This document shows positions 14,126-23,255 of a stretch of DNA of 54,094 nt, piece after piece. Numbering within the stretch: position 1 is the first letter of the stretch; each line of letters opens with the position of its first letter. The stretch is from NCBI GenBank assembly GCA_012517355.1, contig JAAYVD010000089.1, positions 1 to 54,094 of the forward strand, in the 5' to 3' direction. The translations under genes and the position numbers were made by a program. The notes under the pieces are model-generated. The model was not told the DNA's origin. It saw only the letters and a program-made list of their open reading frames with translations, and searched no databases. Source of the stretch: Candidatus Rifleibacteriota bacterium (GTDB taxonomy: Bacteria > Muiribacteriota > Ozemobacteria > Ozemobacterales > Ozemobacteraceae).

Positions 14126-16207
14126 ATGGTGCGAGCGGGCCTGAAAGGGAAGTTCCTGCTCTTCTTCCTGCTGATCCTGATCGTTCCCTTCTCGCTGTTC
14201 ATGGCGATCTCCCTGCGACGGGCGGACGACGCCGCGCGCCAGGACTTCCGGCGCCGTCTCGACTATGCGGGCAGCCTGTTCCGGGCCACCCTGTCGGAGG
14301 TCATGAACGGCCTGCGGTCGAAGGTGAAGACCCTGGCCGATTTCGATTTCTACCTGGCGGCCAAGGACGGGTTCAGCGCCTCGACCACCCTGCCGCTGAT
14401 GCAGGACCGGCTGCCGCGGCTCGGGGTCGATTACCTGGCCCTCGTCAGCAACGGGTCCACCGTCCTGCTCGAGGAGGGCACCCCCCCCACCGACGTCCTC
14501 GAGAAGATCATCCCGGCCGTCTGCCACGCCCCGCTGACCAAGAACCTGTTCATTCTCGACAACCAGCCGTGGGTGTTCGCCGCCGCTGAGATCACCAAGC
14601 TGCGCCAGGCCGACAAGGTACACGTGGTCGTCGCCCTCCAGCTCCCCCGGGATTTCGCCGACCCGCTCAAATCGCTGACCGGCGCGGAGTTCAGCCTGCT
14701 GTACGCCAACCACCGGGTGCTGACCAGCCTGATGGACATCTACATGAAGCGGATGGTGGCCACCCCGGCCGACCACCCCGACGTGCGCCAGGGAACCATC
14801 CAGGTGCTGGGCCGCACCCATTCCTTCGTGCGTGAGGAAGCCCTGCCCGGGCAGATCTCGGAAGCCATCCAGCTCGAGATCACCCTTCCCGAATCGGAAT
14901 TTCTGGAACTGGGACGGCGGCTGCAGCGCGACCTGATCTGGTTCGGCGGACTGGGGATCATCCTCGCCCTGGTCACCGGCTCCCTGCTCTACCTGCACAT
15001 CGGCACCCCCATCAGCCAGCTGGCCGAGATCACCACCCGGGTGGCGGCCGGCGATTTCGCCATCGACCTCGCCTCCGACCGGGGGGACGAGATCGGCCTG
15101 CTGCACCGGAACTTCACCGCCATGGTGAAGAGCATCCGCGAGGAGCAGGAACAGAAGTTGCACCGCATGCACGAACTGCACACCCTGTTCGAGATCAGCA
15201 ACGCGGTCAACTTCATCACCGATTCCGAGGAACTGCTCAAGTTCGTGCTCACCCACGCCGTCGAGATCCTCGGCGCCGAGCGCGGGTCGATCATGCTGCT
15301 CGACGACCAGACCGACGAACTGGTCGTCCGCACCGGGTTCGGCGGTCGGTACCACCTCCTGTCCTCGACCCCGGTCAAGCTCGGACACGGCATCTGCGGC
15401 CTGGTCGCCAAGGAGGGGAAGGGCCGGATCTGCAACGCCGGGTTCCGTGACGCCGAGTTCCGCAACTTCGGCAGCATCCTGCCGGTCGAGGACATCCGAA
15501 CCCTCCTGTGTTCCCCATTGAAATTCAAGAATGGAACCACCGGGGTGATCAACATCGTCAACAAGCGCGACGGGGCCGAATTCGGCGAGAACGACCTGTC
15601 GCTGCTCAACCTGATTGCCTCGCAGGCGGCCGTCACCATCGAGAACAACAAGCTGTACGAGCTGTCGATCACCGATGGGCTCACCCGGCTTTACGTGCAC
15701 CGCTACTTCCTGGCCAGACTGTCCGAGGAACTGCTGCGCGCCCGCCGTTACGGGCTGAAGCTGTCGATGATCATGATCGACATCGACAACTTCAAGCACT
15801 TCAACGACACCTACGGCCACCAGGTTGGCGACCAGGTCCTGCAGCGGGTCGCCCTCACCATCCGCGACACGATCCGGATCGGCATCGACATCCCCTGCCG
15901 GTACGGGGGGGAGGAGATGGCGATCATCCTGCCCGAAACCCGCCTGGAGGAAGCGTTCCACACGGCCGAGCGTATCCGTGAATCGATCGCCGCTCTCTCG
16001 ATCAGCCACCCGCTCGGCGACCTGCGCATCACCTGCAGCCTGGGGGTAGCCTCCTATCCCGGCGATGCGCACGACCGCGATTCCCTGGTGATGATGGCCG
16101 ACCGGGCGATGTACGCCAGCAAGCACCACGGGAAGAACCGGACGACCCCGGCCAACCGGCTGGACGCGGGCGATCCCGTTCCGCCCCGCCCCCCAAGCGC
16201 GGACTAG
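14126..16207 (+). CDS. Membrane diguanylate cyclase with HAMP, GAF and GGDEF domains
   Basis: 693 residues. TM helix 1 (about 9-29), an extracytoplasmic sensor region (30-270), TM helix 2 (about 271-292), HAMP (to about 340), GAF (about 355-510) and GGDEF (about 530-670). The active loop is GGEEM (594-598): the GG(D/E)E residues are kept and only the final Phe is Met, so cyclase activity is plausible. The inhibitory-site RxxD, expected 5 residues upstream, reads IGID, so product feedback is probably lost. The start is the ATG 2 bases after the nucleotidase-like stop. The paralogue at 26102 shares the linker LYELSITDGLTRL. Confidence 0.9.
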   Translation: MVRAGLKGKFLLFFLLILIVPFSLFMAISLRRADDAARQDFRRRLDYAGSLFRATLSEVMNGLRSKVKTLADFDFYLAAKDGFSASTTLPLMQDRLPRLGVDYLALVSNGSTVLLEEGTPPTDVLEKIIPAVCHAPLTKNLFILDNQPWVFAAAEITKLRQADKVHVVVALQLPRDFADPLKSLTGAEFSLLYANHRVLTSLMDIYMKRMVATPADHPDVRQGTIQVLGRTHSFVREEALPGQISEAIQLEITLPESEFLELGRRLQRDLIWFGGLGIILALVTGSLLYLHIGTPISQLAEITTRVAAGDFAIDLASDRGDEIGLLHRNFTAMVKSIREEQEQKLHRMHELHTLFEISNAVNFITDSEELLKFVLTHAVEILGAERGSIMLLDDQTDELVVRTGFGGRYHLLSSTPVKLGHGICGLVAKEGKGRICNAGFRDAEFRNFGSILPVEDIRTLLCSPLKFKNGTTGVINIVNKRDGAEFGENDLSLLNLIASQAAVTIENNKLYELSITDGLTRLYVHRYFLARLSEELLRARRYGLKLSMIMIDIDNFKHFNDTYGHQVGDQVLQRVALTIRDTIRIGIDIPCRYGGEEMAIILPETRLEEAFHTAERIRESIAALSISHPLGDLRITCSLGVASYPGDAHDRDSLVMMADRAMYASKHHGKNRTTPANRLDAGDPVPPRPPSAD

Positions 16208-16231
16208 CCCTCCCCACCGACCACGACGACC

Positions 16232-17164
16232 ATGCATCTCTGGTGGGGCCCCCTGTTGATGGCGTTCTGCCACCTGTTGCGCAGCACCGACCTGTTCTTC
16301 CGGGTCGGGGCGATCACCGCCCTTCCCGTGACGATCCTGATCATGTGGGAGCACGTGATCAACACCGTCGTGCTGCTGCCGGTGATCTGGCGCCTGCGCG
16401 GAAGGTACCGCCAGGTGGCATGGCAGGACTGGGGCCTGTTCGTCCTTATCGGCTGGGGGGCCTCCGCCGGCGGCATCCTCTGTTTCACCCAGGCATTCAA
16501 ATACATGAATCCCGCCCTGGTGATCCTGCTGCAGAAACTGCAGCCCCTGGTGACGATCACCCTCGGCATGGTCCTGCTGCGGGAGCGGTTTCGGCCCTCG
16601 TTCTACGGGTGGTCGGCCCTGGCCGTGGCGTCTTCATATTTCGTCAGCTTCTCGCTGACCAACCCCTTTTCCGGGGACTGGACCCGGATCGGAACCGGCA
16701 CGGTGTTCGCCCTGCTCGCCGTCTTCTTCTGGGGCTCCGGGACGGTGTGGGGAAAACTCCTGCTCCGGCGCCATGACCAGGTGTTCATCCTGGTCAACAG
16801 GTTCCTGCTGGGTTCGGTCTTCACCGTCGGGCTGGCCTGGTCCGTCAACCCCTCGCTGATGGCGGCCGAGGTCTTCTCACCCGCCGGCGGCATTCTCGGG
16901 AAGGTGCTGTACATGGCCCTGCTGCCCGGACTTCTGGCGACCGGCCTGTTCTACTTCGGCCTGGCCCACGTCAATGCCGCGGTGGCTTCGATCCTGGAAC
17001 TGCTGTTTCCCCTGTCGTCGGTCCTGATCATGTGGGGGTATTTCAACCAGCCCCTCGACGGGGTACAGATCGGGGCGGCCATCGTCCTCTTCGTCTGCAT
17101 GGGCCGGATCACCTCACCCTCGATGCGCAGCGGGCCCCAGGAACCACGAACGTCGGGGGCCTGA
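16232..17164 (+). CDS. EamA/DMT-family transporter
   Basis: The 310-residue protein has ten predicted transmembrane helices in two homologous halves, typical of drug/metabolite transporters (RhaT/EamA type). Recognisable features include FTQAFKYMNPALVILLQKLQP at the end of half one and LAHVNAAVASILELLFPL in the matching position of half two. Substrate is unknown. The start codon follows the GGDEF gene by 24 bases, without a strong ribosome-binding site, suggesting read-through from the same operon. A reverse copy of the hairpin repeat lies 86 bases downstream and may act as a transcript end. Confidence 0.88.
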   Translation: MHLWWGPLLMAFCHLLRSTDLFFRVGAITALPVTILIMWEHVINTVVLLPVIWRLRGRYRQVAWQDWGLFVLIGWGASAGGILCFTQAFKYMNPALVILLQKLQPLVTITLGMVLLRERFRPSFYGWSALAVASSYFVSFSLTNPFSGDWTRIGTGTVFALLAVFFWGSGTVWGKLLLRRHDQVFILVNRFLLGSVFTVGLAWSVNPSLMAAEVFSPAGGILGKVLYMALLPGLLATGLFYFGLAHVNAAVASILELLFPLSSVLIMWGYFNQPLDGVQIGAAIVLFVCMGRITSPSMRSGPQEPRTSGA

Positions 17165-17250
17165 AACGGGGTGAGCCCCCCGGAAAGGGACGGACGGGGG
17201 CCCCTGACGAAGGCATCCCCTCGTTCACCGGCGAGGGGCCACGGGCAAGG

Positions 17251-17326
17251 CGAGAGCCCCGCCTTTCGCGCCGCCATCCGCGGCGAGCGGCCAAGGAGGA
17301 TGGCCGACATCGTGTCGGTCGGATCC
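17251..17326 (-). repeat. Four-hairpin repeat, copy 5 (reverse)
   Basis: This is one of the two most complete copies. It has CCGACA/TGTCGG (17304-17309, 17313-17318), GGCCA/TGGCC (17289-17293, 17301-17305), the GCCGCC/GGCGAG region and the TTTCGCG end, and it finishes at GGATCC (17321-17326). The GAAAC arm of the last hairpin is damaged. It lies between the EamA gene and the convergent lipoprotein gene. Confidence 0.85.
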
Positions 17327-17364
17327 AGGAGGGGGGGCGCGGCGGCGGCGAGGGGGAAAAACGA

Positions 17365-17748
17365 TCAGCGCGAGGAGGTAGCCAGCCCGGGAATGTCGCG
17401 TTCCGCCCCGACCAGCATCTGGTAGATCTGGTATTTCTTCTGGTAGTCGGCGAGGGCGTTGAGCGTTTCCATGGTCTGGGGGCCGCTCTCCCGCAGCAGG
17501 CGGACGTACTGCTCGTAGGCCTTCTGGTAGGCCTGGTGGGCCTGCTCGAGGGCATTGGCGGCGGAACCGGAGGCTGGTGCCGCCGGCTGGACCGTTGGGG
17601 CCGGTTGGGCCGGGATCGCCTCACTGGAACGGATCGGCGGAGGCGGGATGGACGCGGCAGGAGGGGGTGACGGGGCACGCTCCGTGCACCCGCCGAGGGT
17701 TACGGACATGAGGATCGCCAGGGCCATGGCAAGCCCGAACCGACGCAT
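17365..17748 (-). CDS. Small secreted lipoprotein, helical
   Basis: 127 residues with a type II signal peptide: basic start MRRFG, hydrophobic core, lipobox LGGC with Cys21. A Pro/Ala-rich linker (about 25-63) leads to a helical region rich in Ala, Tyr and Gln, with AYQKAYEQYVRLL followed by DYQKKYQIYQML. The helix pattern resembles the AYVQAYSTYINLV region of the secreted repeat protein at 44164, so the two may share an ancestor. The promoter (TTGACG-N17-TATAAT) and an AGGAGGGG ribosome-binding site 8 bases upstream fix the start. I do not recognise a named family. Confidence 0.8.
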   Translation of the reverse strand: MRRFGLAMALAILMSVTLGGCTERAPSPPPAASIPPPPIRSSEAIPAQPAPTVQPAAPASGSAANALEQAHQAYQKAYEQYVRLLRESGPQTMETLNALADYQKKYQIYQMLVGAERDIPGLATSSR

Positions 17749-17774
17749 CGCGTGTCCCCTCCTGTACCGTTCTC

Positions 17775-17803
17775 ATTATAGGAACCGCGGCGCCGCCCGT
17801 CAA
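17775..17803 (-). promoter_or_regulatory. Minus-strand promoter of the small lipoprotein
   Basis: On the minus strand TTGACG (17803-17798) and a perfect TATAAT (17780-17775) are separated by 17 bp. The leader is about 20 bases long with an excellent ribosome-binding site. Confidence 0.85.
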
Positions 17804-17887
17804 GCGCTTTCCCCTTGGGCTCTCCAGGGGGGACCGGCGATCGGCCGGGAATCGCGGGAGGGTATGCCTTCCGGCGGAAATTGGTAC

Positions 17888-17917
17888 TTGAATTCCCCCC
17901 CCGGAACAGAGTAAAAT
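17888..17917 (+). promoter_or_regulatory. Promoter of the tandem amidohydrolase genes
   Basis: TTGAAT at 17888-17893 and TAAAAT at 17912-17917 with an 18-bp spacer. The roughly 145-base leader before ATG 18067 contains GGGA and TTCCC arms around a CCAC/GTGG hairpin near 18003-18032; I recognise no known riboswitch. Confidence 0.65.
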
Positions 17918-18066
17918 GGCGCGTCAAAATCACCCTCCCCGGAGGAGATTTTCGGATTGAACGGGCAGAAGCACCATCGTGTCTGCCGCCGTTTCACCAT
18001 AAGGGAGCCCCGCCACGTCGCGGTGGTTCCCTACCCAGAGGTAATTACAGGAAAGGGGATAGCCAC

Positions 18067-19239
18067 ATGAAGGTCATCATCAACAAGGGAACGATTTTCT
18101 TCCAAGGCAAATTCCAGCAACTTGGCAGGATGGTCCTCGACAAGGGCAAGATCCTCGAGATCACCCTGGCCTCGGCCAAGGTGAAGAAGGCCAAGAGCGA
18201 CCACAAGGACAAGAGCGAAGCCAACGCCCAGGTCATCGATGCCGACGGAAAATTCGTTCTCCCCGGGATGATCGACGCCCACACCCACCTCGGCCTCGAA
18301 GAGGAAGGGGTGGGCTGGACCGACGCCGACCTCAACGAGTCGTTCGGCCTGGTGACTCCCCACGTGCGCGCGTTCGACGCCGTCAAGATGCGGGACCGGG
18401 CCTTCCAGGACGCCCTGGCCGGTGGCATCACCACCGCCATGGTGACCCCCGGGTCGGCCAACCCGATCGGCGGCCAGTGCTGCATCCTGAAGATGACCGG
18501 CAACGTCGTCGAGGAAGCGGTGGTCAAGGAAAGCTCCGGCATGAAGTTCGCCTTCGGCGAGAACCCCAAGAAGGTGTACGGCGACCAGAAGCAGTTCCCC
18601 TGCACCCGCATGGGCACCGCCGCCGTCATCCGCGAGTGGCTGATGAAGGCCCAGGACTACTCGAAAAAGAAGAAGTCCAAGGATTTCAAGGAGCGGGAGA
18701 TCAAGCTGGAAGCGCTTCTTCCCCTGCTCGAAGGCAAGATCCAGGCCCGGGCCCACGCCCACATGGCCGACGACATCATCACCGCCTACCGCATCGCCCA
18801 GGAGTTCAACCTCGACCTGGTCATCGACCACTGCACCGAGGGACACCTGATCGCCAAGGAGCTGGGCCGCTGGAAGGCCAAGGCCGTGGTCGGCCCCACC
18901 TTCTCGAGCCGCTGCAAGCCGGAACTCCGCCACAAGACCTTCGACACCGTCCGCCTGCTGCTCGACGAGGGCTGCCAGGTGGCCATCACCACCGACCACC
19001 CCGTCATCCCCATCGAGGGCCTGTCGCTGTGCGCCGCCCTCTGCGTGCGCCACGGCCTCGAAGAGGAGCGGGCGATCAAGGCGGTCACCGAGTACCCCGC
19101 CGCCATCCTCGGCCTCGACAAGAAGCTGGGCAAGCTGGAAGTCGGCTTCGATGCCGACGTGGTCGTCTGGAACGGCCATCCCCTCGACGTGCGGTCCACG
19201 GTTGACGTCGCCCTCATCGACGGCAAGAAAGTCCTCTGA
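18067..19239 (+). CDS. Metal-dependent amidohydrolase (imidazolonepropionase-like), copy 1
   Basis: A 390-residue TIM-barrel amidohydrolase. After an N-terminal beta-sandwich segment comes PGMIDAHTHLGL with the HxH metal pair. Later ligands are in RAHAH, VIDHCTEGH and TTDHPVIP (catalytic Asp), and the C-terminal sandwich closes with GFDADVVVWNGHPLD. This is the imidazolonepropionase/prolidase-like branch. Substrate unknown; such enzymes hydrolyse cyclic amides or dipeptides. All ligands appear present. ATG 18067 has an AAAGGGGA ribosome-binding site. A diverged paralogue follows after 35 bases. Confidence 0.9.
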   Translation: MKVIINKGTIFFQGKFQQLGRMVLDKGKILEITLASAKVKKAKSDHKDKSEANAQVIDADGKFVLPGMIDAHTHLGLEEEGVGWTDADLNESFGLVTPHVRAFDAVKMRDRAFQDALAGGITTAMVTPGSANPIGGQCCILKMTGNVVEEAVVKESSGMKFAFGENPKKVYGDQKQFPCTRMGTAAVIREWLMKAQDYSKKKKSKDFKEREIKLEALLPLLEGKIQARAHAHMADDIITAYRIAQEFNLDLVIDHCTEGHLIAKELGRWKAKAVVGPTFSSRCKPELRHKTFDTVRLLLDEGCQVAITTDHPVIPIEGLSLCAALCVRHGLEEERAIKAVTEYPAAILGLDKKLGKLEVGFDADVVVWNGHPLDVRSTVDVALIDGKKVL

Positions 19240-19274
19240 CCCTTTTGGCGCCGACGCGCAGAGGGGAGGAATGA

Positions 19275-20414
19275 ATGTCGATTCTGTTCGATAGTGTACG
19301 ACTGTTCACCGCCGGGGCCTTCTTCCCGGGACAAAAAGTCCTGATCGAGAAGGGGAAGGTCGCGGCGGTCGGCTCGAAGGTCCTCAAGACCGCCGATGTC
19401 AACATCGACGGCAAGGGGAAATTCCTGATGCCGGCCCTGATCGACGCCCACACCCACCTGGGCCTGTTCGAGACGGGCCAGCTGACTCCCGGCTCGGACA
19501 TGGCCGAGATGTTCCAGCCGATCACCCCTCACCTGCGGCCGCTCGACGGCATCAAGATGCGCGACCAGGCCCTCGACGACGCACGACGTGCAGGGGTGGC
19601 GGTCTGCATGGTCTGCCCCGCCCCGACCAACCCGATCGCCGGCCAATGCTCCATCCTGAAGACCAACGGCAACTCGGCCGACGTCGGGCTGATCGTCGAG
19701 CAGGCGGGCATCCTCGTCTGCTTCGGCGAGGAGCCCAAGCATACCTACCACCGGCAGAAAAAGGCCCCCTCGACCCGCATGGGCATCGCCGCCCTCATCC
19801 GCGAAACCCTGATGAAGGCCCAGGACTACGCGGAGGCCAAGGCCTCGAAAAAGGGCATCCGCGACCGGAACATCCAGTTCGAGGCGCTGATCCCCATGCT
19901 CGAGGGGCGCGTGCCGATGCGCGCCCACGCCCATCGGCTCGAAGACATCATGTCCGCCATCCGCATCGCCGAGGAGTTCAAGCTGAAGCTGATCCTCGAG
20001 CACGCCACCGAGGCCCACCTGATCGCCCCGATGCTGGCCCAGAAGGGCATTCCCGTGGTGCTGGGGCCCGCCCTGGTGCCGCACCTGCGGTTCGAACTGC
20101 GCGCCAAGACCTTCGAGAGCGCCGTGATCCTGATGAACGCCGGGGTCGAGGTGGCCCTCACCTGCGACTTCCCCGGCCTGCCCATCGAATCGCTGCGCAT
20201 CGTCGCCGCCATGGCCTGCCAGTACGGCCTCGACGAAAAGCGGGCGGTCAACGCCATCACCGAAAACCCCGCCAAGATCCTGGGCGTCCACAACCGCTGC
20301 GGGCAGATCAAGAAAGGCTACGACGCCGACCTGGCGCTGTTCTCGGGCCATCCACTCGACATGCGCTCGAAGCTCGAGATGATCGTGGTCGACGGAGAAC
20401 TGTTCCAGTTCTGA
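19275..20414 (+). CDS. Metal-dependent amidohydrolase (imidazolonepropionase-like), copy 2
   Basis: The 379-residue paralogue of the preceding gene is collinear over its whole length (ALIDAHTHLGL, TNPIAGQCSILK, MRAHAHRLEDI, ILEHATEAHLIAP, GYDADLALFSGHPLD). One active-site neighbour differs: TTDHP is TCDFP, keeping the Asp but replacing the His next to it with Phe, so specificity or activity may have shifted. A GGGGAGGA ribosome-binding site precedes the ATG at 19275. The two products might form a heteromer or act in sequence. Terminator at 20446. Confidence 0.88.
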   Translation: MSILFDSVRLFTAGAFFPGQKVLIEKGKVAAVGSKVLKTADVNIDGKGKFLMPALIDAHTHLGLFETGQLTPGSDMAEMFQPITPHLRPLDGIKMRDQALDDARRAGVAVCMVCPAPTNPIAGQCSILKTNGNSADVGLIVEQAGILVCFGEEPKHTYHRQKKAPSTRMGIAALIRETLMKAQDYAEAKASKKGIRDRNIQFEALIPMLEGRVPMRAHAHRLEDIMSAIRIAEEFKLKLILEHATEAHLIAPMLAQKGIPVVLGPALVPHLRFELRAKTFESAVILMNAGVEVALTCDFPGLPIESLRIVAAMACQYGLDEKRAVNAITENPAKILGVHNRCGQIKKGYDADLALFSGHPLDMRSKLEMIVVDGELFQF

Positions 20415-20445
20415 CCCCCTCCGGCCCTCCGCGGACGACCTCCAG

Positions 20446-20486
20446 ACCCCCGGTCCCTGCCCCCCAGGCGACCGGGGGTTTCCTTT
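20446..20486 (+). terminator. Terminator of the amidohydrolase operon
   Basis: ACCCCCGGT (20446-20454) pairs perfectly with ACCGGGGGT (20471-20479) around a 16-base loop, followed by TTTCCTTT. Between it and queC (20487-20650) I see no gene, only an 11-C run at 20501-20511. Confidence 0.75.
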
Positions 20487-20650
20487 GGCAGGCCAGGTCG
20501 CCCCCCCCCCCGCAACGCCCGGACACCGGTGGGGGGCGCCACCGCTCCCGACCAGGGAAGGCGGCCAGGCGGGCTTTCGGACGCGCGCCGGGAAGGTTCC
20601 GCCCGTCCAGGGGGCCTGGCTCTGTCGCCGGGCAGGGCCCGGCGGCGACT

Positions 20651-21388
20651 TCAGGAGGGGTGGTAGGGAATGGGGTCGGTCAGGCGGGCCTGCCGGAAGC
20701 CCTTCAACCGCAGACGGCAGGAGTCGCAGGTGCCGCAGGCCACCTTCTCTCCCTGGTAGCAGCTCCAGGTCAGTTCGAAGGGGGTCTGCAGCGAGGCCCC
20801 GAGCCTCACGATCTCCTTCTTGCTGAGGTGCAGCAGCGGCGCTTCGATGGCGAGGGCGCGCCCGGCGGCGGTCCCGGTCTGGACCGCCCGGTTGAAGGCC
20901 TTGAGGAACGATTCGCGGCAGTCGGGGTAGCCCGAGGAGTCCTCCTCGACCGCCCCGATGAAGACGCGCCTGGCCCCGATCACCTCGGCCCAGGACACGG
21001 CCATGGCCAGGATGTTGGCATTGCGGAAGGGGACGTAGGTGATGGGAATGCCCCTCCCCACCTCGTCGGCATCGGGGACGGCCAGGCGGGGGTCGGTCAG
21101 GGCGCTGCCGCCGATCTGGGCGAAATGGCCGGCGTCGACAATGAGGGTGTGCTTCACCCGGAAGTGGCGGGCCAGGTCCCGGAAGGCTTTCAGTTCGCGG
21201 CGTTCGGTGCGCTGGCCGTAATTCAGGTGGAAGAGGGCGGGTTCGTAGGTTTGCGCCGCGATCGAGATGCAGACCGAGGAATCCATGCCGCCCGAAGCGA
21301 CGACGACGGCGAGCGGCCGGGCTGACGCGCGGGGACTGGCAGACACGCTTGGCCTGGACGCTGGGAGGGACTTGGCTGGCTTGGCCAT
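20651..21388 (-). CDS. queC: 7-cyano-7-deazaguanine synthase
   Basis: The 245-residue protein is QueC, which makes preQ0 from 7-carboxy-7-deazaguanine with ATP and ammonia, in queuosine biosynthesis. The PP-loop SGGMDSS starts at about residue 33, PFRNANIL and GAVEEDSSGYPDC are typical, and the C-terminal zinc site is C-x7-C-x2-C-x2-C in the segment ending CGTCDSC. The first 25 residues are a Ser/Ala-rich extension. The start is ATG 21386-21388, 4 bases after queD stops, so the two are co-translated in pathway order. queE and the folE-type first enzyme are not in the window. Confidence 0.95.
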   Translation of the reverse strand: MAKPAKSLPASRPSVSASPRASARPLAVVVASGGMDSSVCISIAAQTYEPALFHLNYGQRTERRELKAFRDLARHFRVKHTLIVDAGHFAQIGGSALTDPRLAVPDADEVGRGIPITYVPFRNANILAMAVSWAEVIGARRVFIGAVEEDSSGYPDCRESFLKAFNRAVQTGTAAGRALAIEAPLLHLSKKEIVRLGASLQTPFELTWSCYQGEKVACGTCDSCRLRLKGFRQARLTDPIPYHPS

Positions 21389-21392
21389 GGCC

Positions 21393-21776
21393 CTACTTTC
21401 CCTCCTCGTCGGGGGTGAATTCGGCGCAGTTGTCGGGTGTTTCCCAGATCTGCACCCGGGCCACCGAGACCCTGGCATCGGCCACCCGCCGGGACAGCTC
21501 GCCATGGATGAGCCGGCAGAGGTTTTCGGCGGTGGGAACGGTGTCTTGCAGGAGAGGTGCCTCGTTCAGCATCCGGTGGTCGAGCTGCTCGCAGATCTCG
21601 GCCAGGGCCTTCTTCAGCACGGAGAAGTCGAGGACCATGCCCTGCCCGTCGAGGCGGGCGGCGGCGACGGTCGCCCGCACCCGCCAGTTGTGGCCGTGCA
21701 GGTTCCGGCATTTGCCGGGGTGGGCGGGGAGGGTGTGGGCGGCGCTGAACGACTTCTCGACGGTGATTTTGTACAT
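21393..21776 (-). CDS. queD: 6-carboxy-5,6,7,8-tetrahydropterin synthase
   Basis: A 127-residue 6-pyruvoyl-tetrahydropterin-synthase-fold protein. Zinc ligands are the His of FSAAHTL and the two His of the CRNLHGHNW motif, where the Cys is the usual catalytic residue. QueD converts dihydroneopterin triphosphate to 6-carboxy-tetrahydropterin, the first committed step to queuosine. The start MYKITVEKS fits the family; upstream codons are low-complexity. An AGGAAA ribosome-binding site lies 7 bases upstream. It sits between a membrane-protein gene and queC on the same strand, probably one transcript. Confidence 0.95.
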   Translation of the reverse strand: MYKITVEKSFSAAHTLPAHPGKCRNLHGHNWRVRATVAAARLDGQGMVLDFSVLKKALAEICEQLDHRMLNEAPLLQDTVPTAENLCRLIHGELSRRVADARVSVARVQIWETPDNCAEFTPDEEGK

Positions 21777-21822
21777 GCGGTGATTTCCTGTCAGAGGGAA
21801 AGTGGGTGGCATGGGGTGCCTG

Positions 21823-22929
21823 TCATTTGGCGGGAGGGTTGCCCGGGCGGGACGGAGGCGTCCCGGCAGGGCGGGCGGGGCCCGGGACCGGCGGGCGGCC
21901 GGCGGACATGGAGGGCAGGTTGAGCCTGGGCGTGGGGCCCGCCGGGGGACGGCCGGACTCACCACCGGTTTCCGCGGCGCCGGCGGGGCGACGCATGGTC
22001 AGGATCAGTTGGGGCGGGCAGACGAGGTTTTCGAAGACCGCGGCCGAATCGAGGCCTTTGCCGTCGGCCCGCGGAGTCAGGGCGAACCCCGACAGGAACC
22101 CTTCCTTGCACCCCTCGCAGAGACGCAGCTCGACCCGGCCGTGCTCGCCGCTTTCGTCGGCCGGGGGCAGGGCGGCCAGCAGCCCGGCCGGGGGTTCGGA
22201 CGCCGGGGTCAGTTTGGTGACCGTCTCGGCCACCCCGCCCAGGGTCTTCAGGTTGGTGACGCCCCGCCAGGCCAGATCGGCCCAGCGGTAGCACTTCTCG
22301 CAGTAGGGTTGCTTCATCTGGTCGAGGCCGGCCGAGTAGGCCATGAACCCGACCAGGATGGCCTCGACCAGCAGCAGGATGAGGCTGCCGACCCAGCCGA
22401 GGTTGAGGCCGCCGCTGCTGCCGCCCCCGTGCGAGAGCGAGATGCCGCTCTGCAGCAGCATCTTGAACCATCCCATGAACCCGGAACTGCCGGTCTTCTG
22501 GACCAGGACCTCGCGGTAGACCTCGTCGGCGATGCGGTCCACGTCGGCGGGCGAGGGTTCCTTGAACGACGCGTCGCTCTTCTTCTCCTCGGCGATGCGC
22601 TTGTGGATGTCGGCTTTGATCAGTTCCATGACCGAGGACCGGCTGCCGCGATAGTTGACGTAGAGTTTGACCCCGTAACAAAGAAGGCCCATGGCGAAGG
22701 CGACGACGGTGACGGCGGCCAGATTGCGACAATGGCCGAGGCGGGCCCCCTGCTTGATGGCGATCCCCACGCCCATACCCATGGCGAGCGGGAAGACGAT
22801 GACCAGATCGATGAACTGGGTGATGATCCCGGCCAGGAGCCCGACACTCAGCGCCCCGCCCAGGCCGAACCCGACCAGGGCCGGCCACGATCGCGAATCC
22901 AGGTTCCCACTGGCTTGATAGACCTGCAT
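21823..22929 (-). CDS. Hypothetical membrane protein with Cys-pair motifs
   Basis: 368 residues: two or three hydrophobic helices in residues 17-75, a charged helical segment (about 95-145), another hydrophobic helix (about 180-200), then a soluble part with CEKC followed about 70 residues later by CEGC, which could form a zinc ribbon, and a Pro-rich tail. I do not recognise a family. GGAGG lies 4 bases before the ATG, and a good promoter is at 22971-22999. queD starts 46 bases after its end, so the queuosine genes are probably transcribed from this promoter; no functional link is evident. Confidence 0.72.
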   Translation of the reverse strand: MQVYQASGNLDSRSWPALVGFGLGGALSVGLLAGIITQFIDLVIVFPLAMGMGVGIAIKQGARLGHCRNLAAVTVVAFAMGLLCYGVKLYVNYRGSRSSVMELIKADIHKRIAEEKKSDASFKEPSPADVDRIADEVYREVLVQKTGSSGFMGWFKMLLQSGISLSHGGGSSGGLNLGWVGSLILLLVEAILVGFMAYSAGLDQMKQPYCEKCYRWADLAWRGVTNLKTLGGVAETVTKLTPASEPPAGLLAALPPADESGEHGRVELRLCEGCKEGFLSGFALTPRADGKGLDSAAVFENLVCPPQLILTMRRPAGAAETGGESGRPPAGPTPRLNLPSMSAGRPPVPGPARPAGTPPSRPGNPPAK

Positions 22930-22970
22930 GCATCCTCCCTCGGGGGCGAATGAGCCACCTGCCCCGCCGC

Positions 22971-22999
22971 ATTATACCCCAAGCGAGCCCGCCAACCAA
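22971..22999 (-). promoter_or_regulatory. Minus-strand promoter of the membrane protein-queD-queC operon
   Basis: TTGGTT (22999-22994) and perfect TATAAT (22976-22971) on the minus strand, spacer 17 bp. The rest of the gap to 23255 shows no gene I can support. Confidence 0.75.
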
Positions 23000-23255
23000 T
23001 GTCTCGTCAGCCCCAACGGACATGGAATCAGGGAATCACCCGCACGCCATTCCCTTCTTCATCCCTTCTTCGCCAGCCTGTGGCGCCTCCCTTCGACCAG
23101 ACCTTCCGACGGTCGTCCTTCCTGGTGGTTTCGCCAGGCGAGGCCTTGCCGCTGGTGAACGCGGATATCCGCCGATTCCAGGCCGCGTTCATCCATTTCC
23201 AGCCGTGGCCACCCTTTTCCAGTCCGATGTCTCCGCAGTCTCAGCGGACAAAGGA

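Noticed and set aside
18003-18032. Riboswitch in the amidohydrolase leader
   Set aside because: A hairpin is possible, but no conserved riboswitch core could be recognised by eye; a covariance search would be needed.
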